Shown here: positions 1-6,211 of the stretch, one piece after another
Numbering within the stretch: the first letter of the stretch is position 1
Layout of the letters: each line of letters starts with the position of its first letter
From: Flavobacteriales bacterium
Lineage (GTDB): Bacteria > Bacteroidota > Bacteroidia > Flavobacteriales > BACL11
Length of the DNA: 12,293 nucleotides
NCBI GenBank assembly: GCA_018664745.1
Contig: JABJNS010000174.1
Coordinates: 1 to 12,293, forward strand
Reading direction: 5' to 3'
Program-made: the position numbers and the translations under genes
Notes under the pieces: generated by a model
What the model saw: only the letters and a program-made list of their open reading frames with translations
Told to the model about the DNA's origin: nothing
Database searches by the model: none

Positions 1-45
1 CATTAAGGGAGTAATTTTCTTTTCTTTCTTCTTCTTAGCTGCCAA
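1..45 (-). CDS. mutS: DNA mismatch repair protein MutS, N-terminal 15 codons only (partial)
   Basis: Read leftward from a TTG at 45-43, the frame gives MAAKKKKEKKITPLM and runs out of the window at base 1. A Lys-rich head followed by TPLM is how MutS proteins of Flavobacteriia start as I recall them; MutS recognises mismatches and begins their repair. The TTG start is supported by a Bacteroidota promoter placed just upstream on the same strand (TTG at 100-98, 21 bp spacer, TATATTTG at 76-69), which would give a leader of under 20 bases. The frame has no ATG between that promoter and the TTG; the next ATG is at 3-1. The neighbour is a divergent SpoU methyltransferase, an arrangement I recall beside mutS in related genomes. 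Only 15 residues are visible, so the identity rests on a short signature and could be wrong. Confidence 0.6.
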   Translation of the reverse strand, partial: MAAKKKKEKKITPLM

Positions 46-57
46 AAATTTATTCTT

Positions 58-65
58 TAATTTTG
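58..65 (+). promoter_or_regulatory. Predicted -7 element for the SpoU methyltransferase gene
   Basis: TAATTTTG matches the Bacteroidota -7 consensus TAnnTTTG and sits 15 bases before the ATG at 81. No clear TTG -33 element is present at the expected distance. It lies only 3 bp from the opposed -7 box of mutS (69-76), so the two promoters probably compete for polymerase. Confidence 0.4.
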
Positions 66-68
66 CAA

Positions 69-100
69 CAAATATAAGTGATGAAAAAGTTAAAAAACAA
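69..100 (-). promoter_or_regulatory. Predicted Bacteroidota-type promoter for mutS
   Basis: On the minus strand, TTG at 100-98 (-33 element) and TATATTTG at 76-69 (-7 element, consensus TAnnTTTG) are separated by 21 bp, within the 17-23 bp range reported for Flavobacterium promoters. The predicted start of transcription is near 62, about 17 bases before the TTG codon at 45. The -33 element lies inside the first codons of the divergent methyltransferase gene. Confidence 0.5.
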
Positions 101-608
101 AGATTTACAAAGAATAAATGTTGAAGAGTTTAAAAGTGCTAAGAAAACACCCATTACCATTGTACTAGATAATGTAAGAAGCGCACTAAATGTCGGCTCA
201 GTATTCCGTACTTCTGATGCTTTTTTAATTGAGAACATCATTTTATGTGGGATTACTGCCCAGCCACCTAATAAAGATATTCGCAAAGCTGCACTTGGGG
301 CAACTGATTCTGTGAACTGGTCTTTTGAAAAAAATACAATTGATGCTGTTTCAAAATTAAAAGAAGATGGCTACCATATTATGGGAATTGAACAAGCTGA
401 TAAATCATCAAAACTAAATGATTTTACACTACCCAATAAACCTATTGCAATTATTATGGGAAATGAAGTAAAAGGAGTTTCTCAAGAAGTAATTGATATT
501 TGTGATGAAGTAATGGAAATTCCACAATTCGGAACAAAACACTCCCTAAACATTTCAGTAACTACCGGTATTGTTATTTGGGAATTATGGAGAAGATTAA
601 ATGGTTAA
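81..608 (+). CDS. SpoU/TrmH-family (SPOUT) RNA 2'-O-ribose methyltransferase
   Basis: A 175-residue cytoplasmic protein that should transfer a methyl group from S-adenosylmethionine to a ribose 2'-OH in tRNA or rRNA. All three SPOUT motifs are visible: motif 1 around residues 30-45 with NVGSVFRT (N37, R43), motif 2 IIMGNEVKG at 124-132, and motif 3 at about 145-160 with IPQFG and SLNISV. The compact size means a bare catalytic domain without the N-terminal L30-like RNA-binding extension found in RlmB-type members. The exact substrate nucleotide cannot be read from sequence, so no symbol is given. The start is ATG at 81; an in-frame GTG at 78 is directly adjacent but less likely. Its stop overlaps the stop of the convergent OmpA gene (4-bp overlap, 605-608) and no terminator lies between them. 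Confidence 0.9.
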   Translation: MKKLKNKDLQRINVEEFKSAKKTPITIVLDNVRSALNVGSVFRTSDAFLIENIILCGITAQPPNKDIRKAALGATDSVNWSFEKNTIDAVSKLKEDGYHIMGIEQADKSSKLNDFTLPNKPIAIIMGNEVKGVSQEVIDICDEVMEIPQFGTKHSLNISVTTGIVIWELWRRLNG

Positions 609-2248
609 TTAGCAATTTCAAAATCAACTCTTCTATTAATTTCTGCTAAAGTATTTTCTTTAACCATCCCTTCTAATCCTCCACTAATCTGTGTAGCATC
701 TGACAAAGGGTTTTCTTCTCCTTTAGTAATTGCAGAGAGTCTATTAATATCTACATTATAATTAACTACTAGATAATTTATAACTGCATTTGCTCTTTTT
801 AAACCTAATCTTTTATTAAATCTTGGAGTCCCAATATTATCGGTATGCCCAACAACATTCAATTTAATATCAGGGTTATTCTTAAGCATTAGAGCCATGG
901 TTGCTATTCTATTCTCGTTAGAATTTCCAACAATTGCACTTCCTAAATTAAAATAAATAGATGGAAAATAAATCATTCCTCCAGCACTTACATAAGTAGT
1001 ACTACTTATATTTATTCCAAACTGATTTACCATAGTTCCCACAGGGGTATTCGATTCTAGATCTATACTATTTGGCACCCCATCTTTATCATCATCCAAT
1101 TCAACACCATTTTCATCTACTTGCGCACCTCTATTGGAAAACGGATCAGCATCACGATAATCAGGCACATTATCCATATCAACATCTAAAGCATTACCTG
1201 AGCCATCAACTGCAACTCCTAATGGTGTATTTGGGCTTTTATCAAATGCATCAGACACCCCATCATTATCAGCATCATCAGTAAACCCATCAATCTTTAC
1301 AAACAAAGTAGTTACATCATCTTTCAATCCATCAATTGGGCTTTCCCATTCATTATTATAATCATGATTCCCAAACTTATATGCAATTCCTACTGATAAA
1401 AAATTAAATTTATCCCTAAGATTTTGCGTATTCATTATGGAGGCATCCCACTTGTCTGTTTTACCGTTTCTAACCGTGTAATCCAACACTAAATTTAACC
1501 TACTATTGAGTTTATATTTTGCCAAAATCCCATAAATATATACGGTTTCAGCAGGTGCTGAAAAGATTCCTTTCTTAATAGTTCCATAATCAGAGCCTAA
1601 AGAATTAGCTCCTTCATCTTGATAGCCAAAACTATAAATATAAGTGTCCGAAAATAAGTTCTTTCTTACGCTATTATAAATATTATAACCAAGTCCTAAC
1701 TTTGCATCAAATGATAAGTTTCCAACTTTTTTAGGTGTAAAAAAATAAGCCATCACATTAGAAATGTCAATATTTACCATCAAGTCTGCTTCATTAAATG
1801 AAGCAGAAAATTTATCCCCATTACCTTCATAATTCTGATAAGGATCATAAAGATTATAGCCTAAATACTCATTTGATATTCTTAAACCTGAAAAACTACC
1901 ACTTATAAATTCTGCACTTAAAGAATAAAATGAATTAATCTGTTTATTTAAAGAAAATGAAACTGCTGATTTCAACTCAAAGAAATCACCTGTTTTCTGA
2001 TATGCAGGATAATGATTGTGTTGCCTGATATCACCATCAAATTGGGTTACACCAAAGCCAAAACCAACTGACCAACCTTTCCAAAGAGATATAATCTCTC
2101 TTTCATCACTATTACTAGATTTAATTTCAGTTTTATTTATTTGAATATCATGCTTATTTATAGCATTAGAAATTGCATTATCCTGTGCAAAAACTAAACT
2201 ACAACAGCATAATAAAACAACAACTAAAAGGGTACTTTTACTATTCAT
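605..2248 (-). CDS. OmpA-family outer membrane protein with thrombospondin type 3 repeats
   Basis: A 547-residue envelope protein. Residues 1-21 are a Sec signal peptide (hydrophobic core, Cys-rich CCC, cleavage likely at VFA|Q). Residues about 55-292 alternate aromatic and polar residues as in an outer membrane beta-barrel (for example YKFGNHDY at its end). Residues about 323-400 hold three Asp-rich, calcium-binding thrombospondin type 3 repeats such as DADNDGVSD and DDDKDGVPN. Residues about 426-545 are an OmpA C-terminal domain; GHTDNIG carries D470 and LKRANAV carries R485, the Asp/Arg pair spaced 15 apart that binds diaminopimelate in peptidoglycan. It probably tethers the outer membrane to the cell wall. 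It diverges from the lipoprotein gene at 2401, another envelope protein with an OmpA-like part. Start ATG at 2248 follows an A-rich leader and a good -7 box. The exact porin or adhesion role is unknown. Confidence 0.88.
   Translation of the reverse strand: MNSKSTLLVVVLLCCCSLVFAQDNAISNAINKHDIQINKTEIKSSNSDEREIISLWKGWSVGFGFGVTQFDGDIRQHNHYPAYQKTGDFFELKSAVSFSLNKQINSFYSLSAEFISGSFSGLRISNEYLGYNLYDPYQNYEGNGDKFSASFNEADLMVNIDISNVMAYFFTPKKVGNLSFDAKLGLGYNIYNSVRKNLFSDTYIYSFGYQDEGANSLGSDYGTIKKGIFSAPAETVYIYGILAKYKLNSRLNLVLDYTVRNGKTDKWDASIMNTQNLRDKFNFLSVGIAYKFGNHDYNNEWESPIDGLKDDVTTLFVKIDGFTDDADNDGVSDAFDKSPNTPLGVAVDGSGNALDVDMDNVPDYRDADPFSNRGAQVDENGVELDDDKDGVPNSIDLESNTPVGTMVNQFGINISSTTYVSAGGMIYFPSIYFNLGSAIVGNSNENRIATMALMLKNNPDIKLNVVGHTDNIGTPRFNKRLGLKRANAVINYLVVNYNVDINRLSAITKGEENPLSDATQISGGLEGMVKENTLAEINRRVDFEIAN
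1049..1282 (-). repeat. Thrombospondin type 3 repeat block within the OmpA-family gene
   Basis: About 78 codons encode three degenerate Asp-rich units of the form DxDxDGVxDxxD followed by a P/N-rich spacer (TPLGVAVDG, SNRGAQVDENG, TPVGTMVNQFG). The units probably bind calcium and act as a stiff linker between barrel and peptidoglycan-binding domain. The repeat is at protein level; the DNA copies have diverged. Confidence 0.8.
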
Positions 2249-2268
2249 ATTTTTTTTGATAGAGATTG

Positions 2269-2276
2269 CAAACTTA
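2269..2276 (-). promoter_or_regulatory. Predicted -7 element for the OmpA-family gene
   Basis: On the minus strand 2276-2269 reads TAAGTTTG, a match to TAnnTTTG, 20 bases before the ATG at 2248. I see no TTG at the expected -33 distance. The leader between box and ATG is A-rich, as usual for highly translated genes in this phylum. Confidence 0.45.
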
Positions 2277-2361
2277 GTTAATTGTTTTCTTATCTGAAAA
2301 TTACTAACAACTTATGTGTAAAAAGCTATATTTTTTCATCTGTTAAGCTTTAATAATTCTT

Positions 2362-2369
2362 TACATTTG
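2362..2369 (+). promoter_or_regulatory. Predicted -7 element for the OmpA-like/TPR lipoprotein gene
   Basis: TACATTTG fits the TAnnTTTG consensus and lies 31 bases before the ATG at 2401. The leader after it is almost pure A with a few C and T (about 2381-2400), a known feature of strong translation starts in Bacteroidota. A clear -33 TTG is lacking. Confidence 0.45.
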
Positions 2370-2400
2370 CAGCAATTATAAATTAAACAAAAACAAAGAA

Positions 2401-4062
2401 ATGGGAATTTCAAAAATCTTTTACATTTTAGTTTTAGCTACCGTAATGAGTGGTTGCGGACTAAACAAAATGGCTAATAAATACGAAACAGTAAGTTATA
2501 CTGTAACACCTACAACTTTACAAGTACAAGGTGGTAATGTTTTGTTAACGTTAGACGCAACTTTTGCTGAAAACTATTTTGCAAAAAAAGCCACTGTTAA
2601 TTTTACTCCAGTATTAGTATATGCTAACGGAGAAACTGCTTTTAAAACAATTACAATTCAAGGTGAAGAAGCAACAGGTGGTGAAGCAACAATTTTTAAC
2701 GCAACAGGTGGAAATTTCAACTACCAAGATGCCATTAAGTACAATTCAGAGATGATGAATTCTACTTTAGAATTAAGAGCTACTGCTAAATTAAATGATA
2801 AAGAAAAAACTTTAGGCCCTGTTACTATTGCTGATGGTGTAATTGCAACTTCAACAAGAGTATTGGATAATGAAGAATTAGCAAATAATAACCATGGATA
2901 CGAGCATGAGACAATTTTAGAAGAAACGGCCACTATCTACTTTTTAGTTAATCAAGCTAATATAAGAACTACTGAGAAAAGTGATGCTGATATTCAAAAA
3001 TTAAAAGCATTTGCAAAAAATGGATATAAAACTCATTCTATTGAAATCAAATCATTTGCTTCCCCTGAAGGATCAATAAATATGAATGACAATATCTCAG
3101 ATAACAGAATGAAAAGCACCCTTAATTACACAAAAAGATTATTGCGTTCTTTAAATGTAGATGGAGCTAAAAATGCTGAGCTATATACTGAAACTTCAAT
3201 AGGAGAAGATTGGGCAGGGTTTGAATCTTTAGTACAAGCTTCTGACATAAAAGACAAAAGAAGAATCAATAAAATTGTAAACTCAGTTGAAGACTTAGAA
3301 TTAAGAGAACAACAAATCAGAGATTTATCCGAAATTTATGATGCTCTTGAAGATGATGTATTGCCACAGTTAAGAAAAGCAATTATTGTAATTCGTTCAT
3401 TTGAGCCAAAAAGAACTGATGAAGAGATAGCAATACTTTCAACTACTACTCCTGAAGTTTTAGATGTAAAAGAATTATTATTCTCAGCAACTTTAACTAA
3501 TGATGCAGTAACTAAAGAAGGCATTTACAACAAGGCTGTTGAATTACATAATGATTGGAGAGGACATAATAATATCGCCTGCATGCATATCGCAAATGGA
3601 GACTTAAATACTGCTATGGTTTATCTTAATAAAGCTGTATCTATTTCAAGTGAAAATTCTGACATATGTACAAATAAAGGAATTATTGCAGCAAGAATTG
3701 GTGAATTAGCAAATGCACAAGTACTTTTTGACAAAGCAAATACTTCTGAATTCAATCAAGCTACTTTAGACATAAGACAGGGTGAGTATAAAAAAGCAGC
3801 AAGATTTTTCAAAAATGGAAAATCACATAATGCTGTCTTGGCACAAATTATGAATGGGAAAAACTCAACTTGTAATGAAGCAACTGCTGCTTGTCATTAC
3901 TTAAATGCTATTGCTGCTGCAAGAGCAGGAAATAATGATGTTGCAATTAGCAACTTAACAAATGCTATTGCTGCTAATGCAAATTACAAAGCAGAGGCTA
4001 CTATTGATTTAGAATTTGTAAACTTAAGAGCAAATGAAGCTTTTATCGCTTTAACAAAATAA
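2401..4062 (+). CDS. Outer membrane lipoprotein with OmpA-like domain and C-terminal TPR repeats
   Basis: A 553-residue predicted lipoprotein. Residues 1-19 are a lipoprotein signal ending VMSGC, so C19 is lipidated. Residues about 28-150 form a beta-rich region (VSYTVTPTTLQVQGG onward) found as the N-terminal part of a family widespread in Bacteroidota. Residues about 175-335 resemble an OmpA-type fold (IYFLVNQANIR, then IEIKSFASPEGS and SDNRMKSTLNYTKRLL), but the GHTD peptidoglycan signature is replaced by SFASPEG, so wall binding is uncertain. Residues about 370-535 contain TPR-like helical pairs (NNIACMHIANGDLNTAMVYL, GIIAARIGELANAQVLFDKA), suggesting protein-protein contacts. It sits back to back with an OmpA/TSP3 gene and ends in a strong terminator, so it is transcribed alone. 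The biological role is not known to me; a structural envelope protein is an inference. Confidence 0.8.
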   Translation: MGISKIFYILVLATVMSGCGLNKMANKYETVSYTVTPTTLQVQGGNVLLTLDATFAENYFAKKATVNFTPVLVYANGETAFKTITIQGEEATGGEATIFNATGGNFNYQDAIKYNSEMMNSTLELRATAKLNDKEKTLGPVTIADGVIATSTRVLDNEELANNNHGYEHETILEETATIYFLVNQANIRTTEKSDADIQKLKAFAKNGYKTHSIEIKSFASPEGSINMNDNISDNRMKSTLNYTKRLLRSLNVDGAKNAELYTETSIGEDWAGFESLVQASDIKDKRRINKIVNSVEDLELREQQIRDLSEIYDALEDDVLPQLRKAIIVIRSFEPKRTDEEIAILSTTTPEVLDVKELLFSATLTNDAVTKEGIYNKAVELHNDWRGHNNIACMHIANGDLNTAMVYLNKAVSISSENSDICTNKGIIAARIGELANAQVLFDKANTSEFNQATLDIRQGEYKKAARFFKNGKSHNAVLAQIMNGKNSTCNEATAACHYLNAIAAARAGNNDVAISNLTNAIAANANYKAEATIDLEFVNLRANEAFIALTK

Positions 4063-4087
4063 GAAAGTGTTAAGCAAATAAAACATG

Positions 4088-4121
4088 AATAACCCCTTTC
4101 AAAAGAAGGGGTTATTTTTTT
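4088..4121 (+). terminator. Strong intrinsic terminator after the TPR lipoprotein gene
   Basis: A perfect 11-bp stem (4088-4098 with 4106-4116, core AACCCC/GGGGTT) around a 7-base loop is followed by a T run to 4121. It starts 25 bases after the stop at 4062 and ends just before the sulfotransferase pseudogene. Confidence 0.9.
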
Positions 4122-4124
4122 AAT

Positions 4125-5024
4125 ATGATCCAGCAAAAAAAACCAAACTTTATCATTATTGGCGCTATGAAAGCGGCAACAACATCCTTGTACACGTACT
4201 TAAAGCAACACCCAAATATATTTATGACTGCTATTAAAGAACCTATGTTTTTTAATAATTTTCAAAAATAAAATGATTTTAAAGTTTTAGGAAGAAAAAC
4301 CAAGAAGATAACTACTTTTGAGCAGTACTATCCACTTTTTGATGCTGTAAAAAATGAGAAGGCAATTGGGGAAGCTTCTCCAGCCTACATCTCTAATGAA
4401 GACTGCCCTAGTTTAATTCATAAATACCTTCCTGAAACCAAGATTATTGCAGTACTGAGACAACCCGTTTCCCGTGCTTATTCTACCTACATGCAAGGAG
4501 AGCAGATAGAGAACCAATAGCTGATTTTGAAACTGCATTTAATAAAGAAGCTGAACGCAAGGCTGAAAACTGGAGTCCTCTTTATCACTATCAAGGAAAA
4601 GGTTACTACACCGAACAACTTGAGCGATATTACGATTTATTCCCAAAAGGAAATATAAAGGTTTTACTATTTGATGAAGTAGTTAAGAATCCAATTGAAA
4701 CAACACAAGAAATTTTTGAATTCCTAAATGTGGATAGATCTTTTGTGCCAGATACTAGTAAAAAAGCAAATGTTTCAGGAACACCAAAAGGTTTATTTGG
4801 TTGGTTTATTATGAAGCTCCGATTTTACAATTTAATTCCAAATATTCAGTTCAGCAATTACCTTCCTGGCTTTGTAATTCAATTTCTTTTTAAGTCAGCC
4901 TACAAAAAAGCAAAGCCATTAAGCAAAGAGTTAAAAAAACAGACTTACTCATACTTTTTACAAAGAGGATATTCTAAAACTAGAAAAACTTATTGGTAGA
5001 GATTTACAACATTGGCTCAGCTAA
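4125..5024 (+). pseudogene. Sulfotransferase-family pseudogene with three disabling lesions
   Basis: The conceptual product, about 300 residues, is a PAPS-dependent sulfotransferase of the kind that sulfates carbohydrates or other surface compounds. It is read in three pieces. From ATG 4125 comes GAMKAATTSLYTYLKQHP (KAATTSL is the 5'-PAPS loop). An in-frame TAA at 4269-4271 interrupts it. The same frame resumes with AIGEASPAYIS and VLRQPVSRAYSTY (3'-phosphate motif, Arg and Ser) and stops at 4518-4520. From about 4502 the frame shifts to one giving REPIADFETAF, YHYQGKGYYTEQLERYYDLFP and IKVLLFDEV. At the A-run near 4934-4940 it shifts back, giving FYKEDILKLEKLIGRDLQHW and a stop at 5022-5024, the normal C-terminus of the family. 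With a nonsense codon and two frameshifts it is almost surely dead, unless the assembly is poor here. A terminator precedes it and no convincing promoter is seen. Confidence 0.88.
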
Positions 5025-5648
5025 GTTAAATTGATGCACGCCTATTTCATAAGGGTTTTGCAATAATGCCTTTATTCGAGAATACACTTTTTCATCTTCC
5101 TTAAAATCAATATTTGAAACATTAAGTAACAGCACGGGAAATTGGATTTGTTTTCTCAAATAATCCAAATACCTATCTTGAATATTTTGCAAGTATTCAT
5201 TGGTAATTTCTTGTTCAAAACTTCTTCCTCTATTTTTTATATTTTGTTGTAAACGATCAACATCTGCATACAGGTACACCAATAAATCAGGCTTTGGCAA
5301 AGAGGAAAGCATAATTTCAAACAAGCTATTGAACAACTGTTGCTCATCCTTTTGCAAATTATTCTGGGCAAATAATTTTGACTTTATGAAAAAGTAATCA
5401 GCAATAGTAATTGGCTGAAATAAATCTTGTTCCTTTTCCTTTTTGAGCTGATGATAACGCTCTGCCATAAAGAAAAGTTCTAACGGAAAAGCATTCTTTT
5501 CAGGATCCTTATAAAACTTAGGTAAAAAAGGATTTTCTTCAAATTTTTCAAGCACCAATCTTGCATTATAATCCTTAGCGAGCATACTTGCTAAAGTGGT
5601 TTTACCTACCCCAATATTTCCTTCAACTACAACAAACTTATAATGCAT
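5004..5648 (-). CDS. Divergent deoxynucleoside kinase-like protein (dNK family)
   Basis: A 214-residue P-loop protein of the deoxynucleoside kinase family, which phosphorylates deoxynucleosides in the salvage pathway. Walker A GNIGVGKTT is at residues 10-18, the presumed catalytic base E34 is in LEKFEENPFL, and the LID motif is RGR at 140-142. Compared with the second kinase in this window (10416-11033), two substrate-site positions differ. The base-contacting Gln (Q54 there) is E57 here, and the Asp-Arg of the DRS/DRT motif (D78-R79 there) reads D84-Y85 in TIADYFFIKS. So the fold is clear but the deoxynucleoside activity is not; substrate change is possible. Its start ATG at 5648 lies inside the end of folK (11-bp overlap), so the two are translated as an operon. 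Its 3' end runs over the end of the sulfotransferase pseudogene. Confidence 0.82.
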   Translation of the reverse strand: MHYKFVVVEGNIGVGKTTLASMLAKDYNARLVLEKFEENPFLPKFYKDPEKNAFPLELFFMAERYHQLKKEKEQDLFQPITIADYFFIKSKLFAQNNLQKDEQQLFNSLFEIMLSSLPKPDLLVYLYADVDRLQQNIKNRGRSFEQEITNEYLQNIQDRYLDYLRKQIQFPVLLLNVSNIDFKEDEKVYSRIKALLQNPYEIGVHQFNLAEPML

Positions 5649-6123
5649 ACTCTTCTACTAACTCAGTATCTGTGCAAATTTGCAATAATTCTTCAACTGT
5701 TTTATTGTATTTAGGGTGAATCATATCAGGAGCTATATTGTGCAGTGGAGTTAGAACAAACATTCGTTCATGCATATGTTTGTGTGGCACGCATAATTCT
5801 GCAGTTTCAATAAATGCGTCATTATAAAATATGATATCGATATCAATTAAGCGCTCTCCCCATTTTTCAAGACGAACTCTACCTAATTCTTTTTCAATAT
5901 TCAGTATTGTACTAAGCACATCATTTGCTTGTAACTCAGTTTTCACCTTAACTATTTGATTTAAGTAATTTTCCTGACCTTCTACTCTCCAAGGTGTGCT
6001 TTCATAAACTTTTGATTTTTCTACAACAAAACCTACTATATCTTCAATAGCGGTAATAGCATCTTGCAACAACACTTCTCTCTCTCCTAAATTACTTCCT
6101 AATTGTAAAAAAACTATATTCAT
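5638..6123 (-). CDS. folK: 2-amino-4-hydroxy-6-hydroxymethyldihydropteridine pyrophosphokinase
   Basis: A 161-residue cytoplasmic enzyme of folate synthesis. It moves pyrophosphate from ATP to 6-hydroxymethyl-7,8-dihydropterin, making the substrate of dihydropteroate synthase. Visible family motifs are FLQLGSNLGERE at residues 5-16, VYESTPW at 39-45, GRVRLEKWGERLIDIDIIFY at 81-100 with the Mg-binding pair D94 and D96, and HERMFVLTPL at 118-127. The start is taken as ATG 6123. Upstream in-frame starts at 6144 (TTG) and 6141 (ATG) lie within or beside a -7 promoter box at 6149-6142, so they would not be in the mRNA. First gene of a two-gene operon with the deoxynucleoside kinase-like gene (11-bp overlap); it diverges from sppA. 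Confidence 0.95.
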   Translation of the reverse strand: MNIVFLQLGSNLGEREVLLQDAITAIEDIVGFVVEKSKVYESTPWRVEGQENYLNQIVKVKTELQANDVLSTILNIEKELGRVRLEKWGERLIDIDIIFYNDAFIETAELCVPHKHMHERMFVLTPLHNIAPDMIHPKYNKTVEELLQICTDTELVEEYAL

Positions 6124-6141
6124 ATTTATTATTAAGGCCAT

Positions 6142-6149
6142 CAAATATA
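6142..6149 (-). promoter_or_regulatory. Predicted -7 element of the folK operon
   Basis: The minus strand at 6149-6142 reads TATATTTG, a match to TAnnTTTG. Transcription would begin near 6136, which decides for ATG 6123 as the folK start. No -33 TTG is visible at normal spacing. Confidence 0.45.
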
Positions 6150-6211
6150 GTAAGAAAAATAAGATGCCTCTTTAAATTTTCTTATTTTTATCAACTCAAA
6201 AAATATAGCCT

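Noticed and set aside
11..45. Pyrimidine-rich tract (TTTCTTTCTTCTTCTT) as a possible regulatory or triplex-forming element
   Set aside because: It is explained as the complement of Lys/Glu codons in the N-terminus of MutS.
50..286. Minus-strand open frame of 78 codons opposite the methyltransferase
   Set aside because: Lies fully within a clear SPOUT gene in another frame, and it crosses the promoter and start region of mutS in a frame different from mutS.
1072..1284. His/Gln-rich open frame on the plus strand opposite the OmpA-family gene
   Set aside because: It is an antisense shadow of the Asp-rich calcium-binding repeats (GAT codons read as CAT/ATC on the other strand); it has no start context or family resemblance.
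4490..4945. Programmed ribosomal frameshifting in the sulfotransferase
   Set aside because: A separate in-frame TAA at 4269-4271 would still stop translation, there is no slippery site plus pseudoknot at the first shift, and the family is not known for recoding. Decay or sequence error is simpler.
4730..4999. Stand-alone 89-residue gene starting at GTG 4730
   Set aside because: It is the middle-to-late part of the sulfotransferase pseudogene: the same frame stays homologous to the family well upstream of 4730 (from about 4502), and its tail after 4940 is out of frame with the family ending.
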